Below, in pieces: positions 7,530 to 17,700 of a stretch of DNA of 64,000 nucleotides. The notes under the pieces were generated by a model. The model was not told the origin of the DNA and did no database searches. It saw nothing but the letters and a program-made list of their open reading frames with translations. The first letter of the stretch is position 1; each line of letters opens with the position of its first letter. The translations under genes and the position numbers were made by a program. This DNA comes from Dyella_D sp052115385 (GTDB taxonomy: Bacteria > Pseudomonadota > Gammaproteobacteria > Xanthomonadales > Rhodanobacteraceae), in assembly GCF_052115385.1 (NCBI RefSeq), contig NZ_JBFRGP010000007.1, forward strand, positions 1 through 64,000. The letters are read 5' to 3'.

Positions 7530-9265
7530 GGATTCAGTCGCTTGAGCGTGTCGTTGAGCGTGCTGCTCTTGGGGTCGATGCGGTGCACTTCGTCGAATAC
7601 GCGCCGCGCATCGGCCTGCCGCCCCTGCTTCCACAGCACCTCGCCCAGGTGCACACCGACGTCGGCGTCCTTGCGCGCCTGCCAGGCGGTGCGCAGGGTC
7701 TGCTCGGCCTGCTCCAGGTGGCCCAGGCGGTACTGCAGCCAGCCCCAGGAATCGGCGATGGCCGGATCGTTCGGCTTGGCGCTGCGCGCGACCTGGATCA
7801 GCTGTTCGGCCTCGGACAGGTCGCGGTTGGCGTCGGCCAGCGTGTAGCCCAGCGCATTGGTGGCGTCGATATCGTCCGGCTTGAGCTGCAGCAGACGGCG
7901 GAAATCGGCCACCGCCTTGTCGGTGTCGCCCGTCTCGGCATAGGCCAGGCCGCGGCCGTAGAGCAGCTCCGGGTCGTCCGGCACCACCTGCAGCGCACGG
8001 CTGAAGGCGGCCTCGGCCTGGGCGAATTTCTGGTCGGCCATGTACAGGCTGGCGTCCGCCTCGTAGGCGCGGCGCAACTGGGCCGGCTGGTCGAGGTAGT
8101 CGGTCTGCATCTGGGTCAGCAGCTGGTGGGATTCCGCCGCGCGGCCCAGCTTGTGCAGCAGGATCGCGCTGCGCAGGTCGGCCTCGAAGGCGTGGTCGTC
8201 CTCGTCCGGCACCTGGTTGTACCAGTCGAGCGCGTCCTCGTTCTTGTCCAGCATTTCGGCCAGGGTGCCGAGCAGGAAGAAGTTGTTGCCGTCGCTCGGA
8301 TCGCGCGGCGCGCGCTGCAGCTGGGCGTAGAGGCGGGCGATCGCCTTGCTGTCGTTGGCGCGCGCGGCCATGGTCGCGCGCAGCGTGTAGGTGTCGGCAT
8401 TCTGCGGGCCGTTGTCGAGCACCTTGGCCGCCCCGGCGTAGTCGCCCGCCTGGCCCAGCAAGGTGGCGTAGGCCAGGCGCAGGCCGACGTTCTTCGGCTC
8501 GCGGCCCAGCGCCTTCTGGAACATGGCCTGCGCGCCGGCGCGGTCGCCGTTGCGGTACTTGAGCTGGGCCGCCCAGGCGTAGGTTTCAGCGGTGTTGAAG
8601 CGCTTGATCGCGGCGTCGGCCAATTGCTGCGCATAGGCATGCCGGCCCAGCTTGTCGCCCAGCTCGCTCATCGCCAGCCACGCCTGCGAGTCGGGCGGCA
8701 GCCGCTGCGGGGTCGCCAGCGCCTCCAGCAGGCGCGCGGACACCGCGGTGTCGCGGCTGCCCAGGATCACGCGGCCGAACTGGCGCCAGGCATCCGGATC
8801 GCCGCTGGAGATCAGCGTGTCCAGCTGCTTGCGGGCCTCTTCGGTGTCGCCCCGGTCCAGCGCCAGCTGGGCGCGCACCGTGGCCAGGTCGGACGGCTTG
8901 GCGCCCAGCTGCTGCCAGCGCTCCAGGGCGCGGCCGGCCAGCACCGGGTCGTGGGTGGCGGTGGCCAGCTCGGTCGCCTGCTGGGCCACGCGCGGGTCGT
9001 TGCTCAGGCCCATCGCCTTGCCGTAGGCCTCGGTCGCCGCCTTGAGGTCGGTGCGGACGATCGCCATTTCGCCGGCCAGCAACTGGGCCGTGAGGTCATG
9101 GTCGGCATCCGGGGTGACCACCGCCAGGTGATCCAGCGGCTGCCGGGACGCCGGCTTCGCGGCCTGCTGGCCGGGTACCGTGGCGCAGCCGGCCAGCATG
9201 GCCAGTCCGATCACGCCGATCGCAAAATGCCGCAGTTGCTTGAACTTGGCCGACCTGCTCAGCAC
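7526..9265 (-). CDS. TPR-repeat lipoprotein
   Basis: A 579-residue tetratricopeptide protein. The N-terminus HFAIGVIGLAMLAGC is a lipoprotein signal peptide, predicting attachment to a membrane facing the periplasm. About ten TPR-like units run through the protein; the clearest are near the C-terminus (PELLYGRGLAYAETGDTDKA, DATNALGYTLADANRDLSEA, AIADSWGWLQYRLGHLEQA). It overlaps lolB by 4 nt, and this pairing with lolB is known in pseudomonads and xanthomonads. A role in envelope assembly is inferred from location only. Confidence 0.88.
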   Translation of the reverse strand: MLSRSAKFKQLRHFAIGVIGLAMLAGCATVPGQQAAKPASRQPLDHLAVVTPDADHDLTAQLLAGEMAIVRTDLKAATEAYGKAMGLSNDPRVAQQATELATATHDPVLAGRALERWQQLGAKPSDLATVRAQLALDRGDTEEARKQLDTLISSGDPDAWRQFGRVILGSRDTAVSARLLEALATPQRLPPDSQAWLAMSELGDKLGRHAYAQQLADAAIKRFNTAETYAWAAQLKYRNGDRAGAQAMFQKALGREPKNVGLRLAYATLLGQAGDYAGAAKVLDNGPQNADTYTLRATMAARANDSKAIARLYAQLQRAPRDPSDGNNFFLLGTLAEMLDKNEDALDWYNQVPDEDDHAFEADLRSAILLHKLGRAAESHQLLTQMQTDYLDQPAQLRRAYEADASLYMADQKFAQAEAAFSRALQVVPDDPELLYGRGLAYAETGDTDKAVADFRRLLQLKPDDIDATNALGYTLADANRDLSEAEQLIQVARSAKPNDPAIADSWGWLQYRLGHLEQAEQTLRTAWQARKDADVGVHLGEVLWKQGRQADARRVFDEVHRIDPKSSTLNDTLKRLNP

Positions 9266-9386
9266 ACTATTCTCCGTTGATCCGTCATAACACCCCCACT
9301 CAAGAGCGCTGCCGCCGCTGGGGAACGGCCGGTACCACGGCTTAGTTTACGCCGCGGATGCCTGCCGCTCCCAAACGATCCTCACC

Positions 9387-10664
9387 ATGCCGCTGATCGC
9401 CCTCGGGCTCAATCACCTCACCGCGCCGGTCCAGTTGCGCGAGCAAGTAGCGTTCGACGAGTCGAACGCCGGCCCCGCATTGCTGGAGCTGACCCGTGAG
9501 CCCGGCGTGGAAGAGGCGATGATCCTCTCCACCTGCAACCGCACCGAGCTGTACGTCAGCGTCGCCGCCGGCGCCGAAGCCGTGCCGGAGGCATGGCTCA
9601 GCCGGCACCATCAGCTGACTCCGGGCAAGCTCGACGAGTTCCTCTACCGCCACGACGAAGACGACGCCGTCCGCCATATGTTCCGCGTGGCCACCGGCCT
9701 GGACTCGATGGTGCTGGGCGAACCGCAGATCCTCGGCCAGGTGAAGGACGCCTACCAGGCCGCGCGCGAGGCGCAGACCCTGCGCGCGCCGATGGACCGC
9801 CTGCTGCAGCACACCTTCGCGGTGGCCAAGCGCGTGCGCACCGACACCCGCATCGGCGCGCACACCGTGTCGGTGGCGTTCACCGCGGTGCGCCTGGCCG
9901 AGCAGGTGTTCACCGACCTCAAGCAGGCCTGCGTGCTGCTGATCGGCGCCGGCGACACCATCGAGCTGGCCGCGCGCCACCTGGCCGACAAGCACGTGCG
10001 CCGCCTGATCGTGGCCAACCGCACGCTGGAGAACGCGCAGGAACTGGCCAGCCGCCACGGCGGCTATGCCATCGGCCTGCACGACCTGCCGCAACATCTT
10101 GCCGAAGCCGACATCGTGATTTCCTCCACCGCCGCACGCCAGCCGATCGTCACGCGGCCGATGGTGCAGAAGGCCATCGGCGTGCGCCGCCGCAAGCCGA
10201 TGTTCATGGTGGACATCGCCGTGCCGCGCGATATCGAGCCGGCGGTGGGCGAACTGGAAGACGTGTTCCTCTACGGCATCGACGACCTGCGCCAGGTGAT
10301 CGACGACAACCGCCGCTCGCGCGAGGCCGCCGCCCGCGAGGCGGACGCCATCATCGACCTGCAGGTCGAGCGCTACATGGCCTGGCGCCGCGCGCTCACC
10401 CTGCGCAATCCGGCGGTGGACATGCGCCAGCACGCCGAAGTCCATCGCGACGAAGTGCTGGAGAAGGCGCGCGCCATGCTCGCCCGCGGCAAGTCGCCGG
10501 ACGAGGCGCTGGCCTTCCTCGCCAACACGCTCACCAACAAGCTGCTGCACCACCCCAGCGCCCGCCTGCGCGAAGCCGCGCTGGCCGGCGACATGGACCT
10601 GCTGCATGCGGCCGGACGCCTGTACGGGCTGGATGAGAAGAACGAGCCGGACGCCGAAAGCTAG
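9387..10664 (+). CDS. hemA: Glutamyl-tRNA reductase
   Basis: A 425-residue first enzyme of the C5 tetrapyrrole pathway, reducing Glu-tRNA to glutamate-1-semialdehyde with NADPH. The catalytic Cys is residue 50 in ILSTCNRTELYV. GLDSMVLGEPQILGQVKDAY, the NADP-binding region VLLIGAGDTIELAARHL and the C-terminal dimerisation helix are all present. The start is fixed by homology (MPLIALGLNHLTAPV); no strong Shine-Dalgarno is seen. It is divergent from the TPR lipoprotein gene and 71 nt upstream of prfA, as in many gammaproteobacteria. Confidence 0.97.
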   Translation: MPLIALGLNHLTAPVQLREQVAFDESNAGPALLELTREPGVEEAMILSTCNRTELYVSVAAGAEAVPEAWLSRHHQLTPGKLDEFLYRHDEDDAVRHMFRVATGLDSMVLGEPQILGQVKDAYQAAREAQTLRAPMDRLLQHTFAVAKRVRTDTRIGAHTVSVAFTAVRLAEQVFTDLKQACVLLIGAGDTIELAARHLADKHVRRLIVANRTLENAQELASRHGGYAIGLHDLPQHLAEADIVISSTAARQPIVTRPMVQKAIGVRRRKPMFMVDIAVPRDIEPAVGELEDVFLYGIDDLRQVIDDNRRSREAAAREADAIIDLQVERYMAWRRALTLRNPAVDMRQHAEVHRDEVLEKARAMLARGKSPDEALAFLANTLTNKLLHHPSARLREAALAGDMDLLHAAGRLYGLDEKNEPDAES

Positions 10665-10735
10665 CGGGCCTGTCTTGCTGTGCTCCCGCTGATGGCCCGC
10701 ATGGCCGCGTCCCTCCCCTTCTCATTGCCCCGCCC

Positions 10736-11809
10736 ATGACGCCTTCGATCCGCCGCAAACTCGAATCCCTCGCCGAACGCCACGAAGAAGTAGCCCTGCT
10801 GCTGGCCCAGCCCGAGGTGCTCGCCGACGGCGGCCGCTTCCGCGATCTGTCGCGCGAATACGCGCAGCTCGAACCGGTGGTCGGCGCGCTGCGCGAGCAC
10901 GACCACGCCCAGCGCGAACTCGACGCATCGCGCGCCATGCTGGCCGATCCGGACCTGCGCGAACTGGCCGCCGACGATGTGGCGCGCCTCGAAGCGCAAT
11001 TGACCGCACTGGACGGCACGCTGCAGATCCTGCTGCTGCCGCAGGACCCGCGCGACGAGGCCAACCTGTTCCTGGAAGTGCGCGCCGGCGCGGGCGGCGA
11101 CGAGGCGGCGATCTTCGCCGGTGACGTATTCCGCATGTATGCGCGCTACGCCGAGCGCCTGGGCTGGCGCGTGGAGATCCTCAGCGAGCATGCCGGCGAG
11201 CACGGCGGCTACAAGGAGATCGTCGCGCGGGTGGAAGGCCAGGGTGCGTTCTCGCGACTGAAGTTCGAATCCGGCGTGCATTGCGTGAAGCGCGTGCCGG
11301 CCACCGAAGCGCAGGGCCGCGTGCATACCTCCACCGCCACCGTGGCGGTGCTGCCCGAGCTGGACGACATCGAGGAAATCCAGATCGCGCCGGCGGACCT
11401 CAAGGTCGATACCTTCCGCGCGTCCGGCGCCGGCGGCCAGCACGTCAACAAGACCGACTCGGCGATCCGCATCACCCATCTGCCCAGCGGTATCGTGGTC
11501 GAGTGCCAGGACGAACGCAGCCAGCACAAGAACCGCGCCCGCGCCATGAGCCTGTTGAAGGCGCGGCTGCTCGACGAGGCGCAGTCCAAGCAGACCGCCG
11601 AACAGGCGCAGTCGCGGCGCCTGCAGGTGGGCAGCGGCGACCGCAGCCAGCGCATCCGCACTTATCGCTACAAGGACAACCTGGTCACCGACCACCGCAT
11701 CGGCCTGGATCTGTACCGCCTGCCCGAGATCATGCAGGGCGACCTGGACGAACTGATTTCCACGCTGCTGCGCGAGCACCAGGCGGACCAGCTCAAGACG
11801 TTGGCTTGA
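10736..11809 (+). CDS. prfA: Peptide chain release factor 1
   Basis: A 357-residue class I release factor for UAA/UAG. The GGQ motif is at residues 233-235 within ASGAGGQHVNKTDSA, the same position as in E. coli RF1. The anticodon-like region lies around residues 180-190, and the C-terminal RTYRYKDNLVTDHR is typical. prmC is not downstream; a polysaccharide locus begins about 120 nt after the stop codon. Confidence 0.97.
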   Translation: MTPSIRRKLESLAERHEEVALLLAQPEVLADGGRFRDLSREYAQLEPVVGALREHDHAQRELDASRAMLADPDLRELAADDVARLEAQLTALDGTLQILLLPQDPRDEANLFLEVRAGAGGDEAAIFAGDVFRMYARYAERLGWRVEILSEHAGEHGGYKEIVARVEGQGAFSRLKFESGVHCVKRVPATEAQGRVHTSTATVAVLPELDDIEEIQIAPADLKVDTFRASGAGGQHVNKTDSAIRITHLPSGIVVECQDERSQHKNRARAMSLLKARLLDEAQSKQTAEQAQSRRLQVGSGDRSQRIRTYRYKDNLVTDHRIGLDLYRLPEIMQGDLDELISTLLREHQADQLKTLA

Positions 11810-11940
11810 GAGCGCTGATCGGCGCACGAAGCATTCGCCCTGGAATAATCGAGTAAAGCAATCACACCGGAATATTCCGGTTAATGGCGCGCGATTCGCA
11901 AGCAATCCTGTCGAGCTAAGAGGACTCCGGTGTCCTCAGC

Positions 11941-12864
11941 TTGCGCGCTACAGGATCGCCCGTCGTGCTTCCATCAACCCTTTTCTGGATGCTGGCTGTT
12001 GCCAGCGAATCGATCACGTGGCCCCCCGCGGCATATGCCACGGCGCCATCTTACGCAAAAGAACTCGTGCTGCTCCTGGGCGCATCCTCGCTGGCCGTGG
12101 CCGGGACCACGCTGCCACACAGGCTCAAGCGCTCGCGTTCGCGTTCCCAGCCGGTGCGGCGTGTCGTCATCGCAGGGGATCCCGCACGCCTGTCGCGCTG
12201 GTCGGACCAGCATCAACAGCTGCTCAAGATCTATCGACTGACGGCGGTGATCGGCATCGGTGCAGGCCGCGAACACTGCCATGAGCTGCGCGATGTTCCG
12301 CTCATTCCTGACCTCAAGACTTTGCAGGAACTGGCGGCGTCCCGGCAGTTCGACGAACTGTGGCTCGCCCTGCCCATCGCCGCCAATGAAGCTGTGCGCG
12401 ATTACATCAAGGCAATGCAGCACTACTTCGTCAATGTGCGCCTGCTGATCGATGCGCAGGATATCCCGCTGTTCAATCCCAACGGCACCACGCTGGGCGA
12501 CTGCGCCTTCATCGATCTGGTGGCGTCGCCGAAGCGTAGTGCGATGCGCCGGCTCAAACCGGTCTTCGACCGAGTTTTCGCGTTTACCGTATTGACCCTG
12601 CTGCTGCCGCTGATGGCCTTGCTTGCCTTGGCAGTCAAGATTTCCTCGCCCGGCCCTGCACTGTTCAAGCAGCGGCGCCTTGGCCTGGATGGCCGCGAGT
12701 TCACGATCCTGAAATTCCGTTCCATGCGATCCCACGCCGGCACGAACGGGCATCCAGGAGCGCATCGGCATCGTATCCAAAGCCAAGGACGCCGGCGTGA
12801 TCTCAGTGACGCTGGACGATACGGATCCAGCCCGTACCGCGCAGTACCTGAATGCCCTCGGTGA
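11941..12864 (+). pseudogene. Truncated undecaprenyl-phosphate sugar-phosphate transferase (WcaJ/GumD family)
   Basis: Remnant of a polyprenyl glycosylphosphotransferase, the enzyme that starts repeat-unit synthesis on undecaprenyl phosphate. Recognisable parts are the CoA-binding-like domain (RRVVIAGDPARL), the membrane helix FAFTVLTLLLPLMALLALAVKI and the catalytic-domain start SSPGPALFKQRRLGLDGREF followed by LKFRSMR. Homology stops near 12735. The following residues are non-homologous, and the rest of the catalytic domain (the usual RTSLDELPQ and GPRP motifs) is absent. The N-terminus is also abnormal: a good Shine-Dalgarno with GTG at 11930 is in another frame, and the usual four-helix region is missing. 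Confidence 0.75.
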
Positions 12865-14284
12865 TGCATACGTGCGCCTCAACAGCGCGCAGAAGGCGGA
12901 GCAGGCACAGAAGTCACTGGACTTCCTCCAGCAGCAGCTGCCCGCACTCAAGCAGGAACTGGAAACTTCCGAAGACGCCCTGTTGAGCTTCCGCAACAAG
13001 AACACCGTAATCGACCTGGACGAAAGCGCGAAACTGCAACTCGGTCAGGCGGTGGCGCTGCAAACGCGCATCAGCCTGCTGCAGCAGGAGCGCCGCGCCA
13101 GGCTGCAGGATCTGCAGCCTGGCCACGAAGCCATCCAGGCCATCGACAGCCAGATCAACGGTCTCGCGCGCGAGTTGCAGGCCATCGAGAAGCAACTGAA
13201 GACGCTGCCGGATAGCGAGCAGGCCCTGGTGCGCCTGACCCGCGAGGTGCGGGTCGGCACCGAACTCTATACAGCCATGCTCAACAGCACGCAGCAGTTG
13301 CGTCTGTTAAAGGCGGGGAAGATCGGCAACATACACGTCGTCGACTCCGCGGATGTGGAAGAACGGCCGGTCCGGCCGCGCCGTCTTCTGGTCGCACTGG
13401 GATCCTTGCTGCTGGGCCTGGTGGCGGGCATCGCGGCCGCGCTGGCGCGCGCGCTGTGGCGCGGCCCGGTCACCGACCCGCGCGAACTAGAACGCCGCAC
13501 CGGCATCCCGGTCGTGTCCCTGGTGCCGCTGCGCAAGCAGCCCAGGCGCCGGCTGGGTTTTCGGGCCAGGAGTAGATGGCTTGAGCGACCACTCGCTGTC
13601 ACGCATGCACAGGACCCGGTCATCGAAAGCCTCCGCGGCCTGTCCATCGAGCTGCAACTCAAGTTGCTGGAGGCGCGCAACAACATCGTGGTCTTGACGG
13701 GCGCCACGGCAGGTGTCGGCAAATCCTTCGTTTCTTCGAACCTCGCCATCCTGCTTGCTCGTGCGGGCAAGCGTGTCCTGTTGTTGGACGGCGACCTGCG
13801 CCGAGGCACGCTGGCCGGCATGTTCGACCTCGATCGGCGGATCGGTTTCACCCAGCTGCTGCGCGGCGACCTGGTGCTTCCCACGGCAATGATCCGGCAA
13901 AGCGGCATCGACGGCCTGGACGTGATCGGCGCGGGCGCAACCGCGGCCAATCCGACCGAACTGCTCCACCGCCCTCGTCTGCGGCAATGGCTCACTGCCA
14001 CCGCCGACAGCTACGACATCGTGCTGATCGACACCGCGCCGGTCCTTCCCATCGCCGACACCGTACTGCTGGGGCGCGAGGCCGGTCTTGTCTACGCCGT
14101 GGCGCGCTACGGCGTGACGAACGATGCCGAACTCGACGAAATGCAGGCGCGCCTGGACCGCGCCGGTGCGTCCCTGCAAGGTATCGTCCTCAACGGAGTC
14201 CAGCCCGATCTGCGCAATTCGACCTACGGCGGCTACCGCTACGGCTATGACAATCAGCCTGCCGCCGGGAACTCGACGCCATGA
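12797..14284 (+). CDS. N-terminally truncated Wzc/GumC-type tyrosine autokinase (BY-kinase)
   Basis: C-terminal two thirds of a polysaccharide co-polymerase/tyrosine kinase. The first part (from QERIGIVSKAKDAGVISVTL, readable in frame from about 12752) is the membrane-proximal half of the Wzz domain with coiled coil. One transmembrane helix follows (LLVALGSLLLGLVAGIAAAL). The kinase domain has Walker A GATAGVGKS (about residue 302), A' LLLDGDLRRG and Walker B DIVLIDTAPV. The C-terminus TYGGYRYGYDN carries the four-tyrosine autophosphorylation cluster. The first transmembrane segment and half of the periplasmic domain are missing because of the junction at about 12.73-12.75 kb, so function is doubtful. 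The GTG start is nominal. Confidence 0.8.
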   Translation: MISVTLDDTDPARTAQYLNALGDAYVRLNSAQKAEQAQKSLDFLQQQLPALKQELETSEDALLSFRNKNTVIDLDESAKLQLGQAVALQTRISLLQQERRARLQDLQPGHEAIQAIDSQINGLARELQAIEKQLKTLPDSEQALVRLTREVRVGTELYTAMLNSTQQLRLLKAGKIGNIHVVDSADVEERPVRPRRLLVALGSLLLGLVAGIAAALARALWRGPVTDPRELERRTGIPVVSLVPLRKQPRRRLGFRARSRWLERPLAVTHAQDPVIESLRGLSIELQLKLLEARNNIVVLTGATAGVGKSFVSSNLAILLARAGKRVLLLDGDLRRGTLAGMFDLDRRIGFTQLLRGDLVLPTAMIRQSGIDGLDVIGAGATAANPTELLHRPRLRQWLTATADSYDIVLIDTAPVLPIADTVLLGREAGLVYAVARYGVTNDAELDEMQARLDRAGASLQGIVLNGVQPDLRNSTYGGYRYGYDNQPAAGNSTP

Positions 14285-14715
14285 TACCCGCGCGCATTGA
14301 ACCGTGCCGTGACGCCACCGGCTATCGACGCGTCATTACCTTCGGCACGTTCGACGTGTTGCATGTCGGGCATCTTCACCTGCTGAAACGAGCCCGCCAG
14401 CTCGGCGCGACGCTGATCGTCGGTGTTTCCTCGGATGCGTTGAGCTTCTGCAAGAAAGGACGCCGCCCGATCTACGACCAGCAAGACAGGATGCGGATCG
14501 TCGCCAGCCTGCGCTGCGTCGATGGCGTATTCATCGAAGAAGCGCTCGAACGCAAACGCGACTATATCCGCGAGCATCGCGCCGACCTGATGGTCATGGG
14601 CGACGACTGGCTCGATCGCTTCAACGATTGCGCCGATCTGTGCGACGTGCGGTACCTGAAGCGCACGCCCTCGATTTCCACCACGGAAATCATCGAAATC
14701 ATCCGACACGGGTGA
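14281..14715 (+). CDS. TagD-like glycerol-3-phosphate cytidylyltransferase
   Basis: A 144-residue nucleotidyltransferase that probably makes CDP-glycerol from CTP and glycerol-3-phosphate. It has the cytidylyltransferase motif GTFDVLHVGHLHLL (HxGH at about residues 29-32) and, near the C-terminus, RTPSISTTEII, which corresponds to RTEGISTT of TagD/CCT with Gly replaced by Ser. It overlaps the preceding gene by 4 nt (ATGA type). Directly downstream is a protein with a CDP-glycerol-using TagB/TagF domain, which supports CDP-glycerol over other CDP-alcohols. Length is close to TagD (about 130). Confidence 0.85.
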   Translation: MIPARIEPCRDATGYRRVITFGTFDVLHVGHLHLLKRARQLGATLIVGVSSDALSFCKKGRRPIYDQQDRMRIVASLRCVDGVFIEEALERKRDYIREHRADLMVMGDDWLDRFNDCADLCDVRYLKRTPSISTTEIIEIIRHG

Positions 14716-14721
14716 CCTGTC

Positions 14722-17700
14722 ATGAAACCCCGTTTCTTCCAGTGCCGCCACGGCGCCCAGGCCGTGATCGGCGCAGTGGATCAGGCTGTCCTGGCCACCA
14801 CCCATTTCGTGCTCGGCGTCATCATCGCAAGGCTGGGCGGGAGCATCGCGCTCGGCGACTTCGCGTTCGCCTATTCTCTGATCGTGCTGCTCAGCATGTT
14901 GCACTCGGCGCTGATCGCCGAAGTAGTCAGCATCGACGCGATTGTGTTGCCGGACGCGGGGCGCTATGGCGCACTTCCGATTCTGCTGATCACCGCCCTG
15001 CTGGCCGCTGGCGCCCTGTTGCTGCTCGGATTGGCGCAATGCTTCGTTCCGGTCATCGGCGCGACATGGTCGCCTTCTTTTGTGCTGGCCCTGGCGGCGA
15101 GCATGGGCTACTGGTCGATCAAGCCTTTCTACTATCGCCAGTCGCGCCCATGGCCAGTACTGGGAGCGACGCTGACCTACGCCGGCGGCACCCTGACAAG
15201 CGTGGCCATCGGCTACGCGCTGTGCGGCAAGGCCTGGCAACCGATGTGGTCGCTGGGCTTCGGCGCAAGCGTGGCGTCGCTGCCCTTGTGGCTGACCGTG
15301 AGGCCTCCCGATCGCCACTTCGCGCGAGCCTTTCGGGAAAGCCTCCGCGCCATCGCCCGCTACGCTGCCTGGGCGCTGCCCGCCGCCGCGCTGATCTGGA
15401 TCGTGGCCAATGGCTATCTCTTCGTCATGCCCTTGTGGGGCGATGCCGCGCAGAACGGCGGCTTGCGCGCGGTGCTCAATCTCGTGGCACCGATGAACAC
15501 GCTGCTGGCCGGCGCCTGTACCGCGTGGCTGCCGATGCTCGCGGCGACCTATCGCAACGGCGAGAGCGAAGCGCAGCGACGGCGCATCCATCTGCTGGCC
15601 TTCCTGTTTTTCGGTGCGTCAGCACTGGGCAGCCTGCTCATAGCGGGGCTGAGCGACGGCTTGATCCGGCTGGTGTACGGCGACAGCTACGCCGGATTCG
15701 TCGCGGCACTGCGCGTCGCCACGCTGCTGCCGCCCATATGGGTGGCCATCGCGGTGTATCGCGTGGCGATGCGCGCCCAGGCCGACCCGCGCCGCCTGCT
15801 TTTCGTTTATGGCCAGGCGCTGATGCCCGTGGGTCTCGTCCTCATGTTCGTGCTCGGCCGGCAAGGCGCGGCGGCTTCGGCGTGGGGCATGGTGGCGACA
15901 CATGTACTGGTGCTGGTCGGCTTCATCCGCGCCTTCGGACGACGGCAGGCCACCGACAAGTTCACCTATGCGCGCGCCAACGCAACGAAGCTGCTGAGGT
16001 TGCCTGTCTATGCGATCGCCAGCTCGCTTGCGCGGCTCATGCCGCGGGATTCACGCTTGTGGGTCTTCGGCCGCAAGACCGGCGTGGGCGAAGAGCCGCT
16101 GCGGCTGCTGCTGGAGGCGCGCAGACAATATCCAGCTGTGCGACTGGTGTGGCTGGCGCAGGATCGCCGGCAATACGCGGAGGCGGAGGCGCTTGGCCTG
16201 GAGGTCCATTTCGCCAGCTCATGGAAAGCACGCTGGCTGACCTTGCGCGCCGGTGTCGGCGTCGTCACCCACGGGCTAGGCGACCTGTGCCGGCCGTTCG
16301 TGCCCGGCACCTATCTGGTGCAGCTATGGCACGGCTCTCCGCTGAAGCGGATCGGCTTGGATGCTGAACGTGTGCACAGCCTAGGCGACGGCCATTCCAG
16401 CATCGAGCGCTGGAGTGAACGCCTGCTGCGTGCTGCCTTCAGGCGATCGGCCGGCTTCATACGCCTGATGCCTTCGCCCTCGCCCGTGGTCAGCCGCCGT
16501 CTGCGCTCCGCCTGGGGCTTCGACGGCGACGGCCCCATCCGCCTGACCGGCGATCCGCGCTGCGATGTGCTGCTGGAGGAACCGGAAGCCATCCGGCGGA
16601 CAACGGCACGACACTGGCTGATGCGGGCTTTGCGCGCCATAGAGCCGCCGCCTTCCCGCCTGATCCTGTTCGCACCGACCTGGCGCGATGGCGACGCCGA
16701 CCCCACCCCACCCGATACGGAGGAATTGCGGCGACTGGAGCACGCATTGGCTGCGCACGATGCCTGGATGGTGGTGCGCACGCATCCGTGGGGCATTCGG
16801 TCGTCATGGGCTCCGGCCTCAAGCGAACCGCCCAGCCGGATCCGTTTCCTCGATGCGGAGGCGCTGCACGACGTGAACCAGGTACTGGGCGCGTTCGACA
16901 TCCTGGTCACCGACTACTCCGCCATCGCCATGGACTATTGCCTGCTCGAACGGCCCGTCCTGTTCTTCGCGCCGGATCTGGCGACGTACCAGCAGACGCG
17001 CGGGCTCTATGAGGACTACGCCGATTTCACCGGCCATGGCTGGCACGAAAACTGGAACAACCTGAGCACCGCGTTGAATACGCTGCTTAAAGGCGACGAA
17101 GCCGCCCATGCTGCGGCGCGATGCTCGGTGATGCGCTTGAAGCGGCGCTATCACGCTCACGCCGATACCGGCAGCACGATGCGTGTGCTTAGTGAGATCG
17201 CTAGCTCCATCGGCCTGCCTGCCAGCGCCACCGGTCCCATCGACGTGCTGCATGTCAGCGCCTGCCTCGGCGGTGTGGAGACCTATCTGCGGCTGCTGGC
17301 TCAATACAACGATGCCCGACGGACGCGGCTCGGCTTCGTACTGCCCCAACCGTGCGACCTGAGCCAGATCGCCGGAACCGCGGGCATGCCGGTCGATCAG
17401 CTCCCCATGACACGGAATATCGCTCCAGTCGGCGATCTGCGCGTCTTGCTGGACTTGCGCCGCATCGTGCGCAACCGCCGGCCGGAGGTGGTGCATCTGC
17501 ATAGCTCGAAGGCCGGCCTGCTCGGCCGCCTCGCTTGCCTGGGGCTGCCCTGCCGGGTCGTCTATACCCCGCATGCGTACTACTACCTCGGCAAGACCGG
17601 CCCGAGACGCTGGCTCTACCTGATGGCGGAACGCTGGCTGGCCCGGCTGTCGGGCAGCGAACTGCTGGGCACGTCCCCCTCGGAACATCGTCGCGCCGTG

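Noticed and set aside
5991..7847. 618-codon plus-strand frame across ispE and lolB
   Set aside because: Mirror frame of the minus-strand IspE, LolB and TPR genes; no domain signature.
14254..15591. 445-codon minus-strand frame over tagD and the fusion gene
   Set aside because: Antisense of clear cytidylyltransferase and flippase sequence; Gln/His/Arg-rich without motifs.
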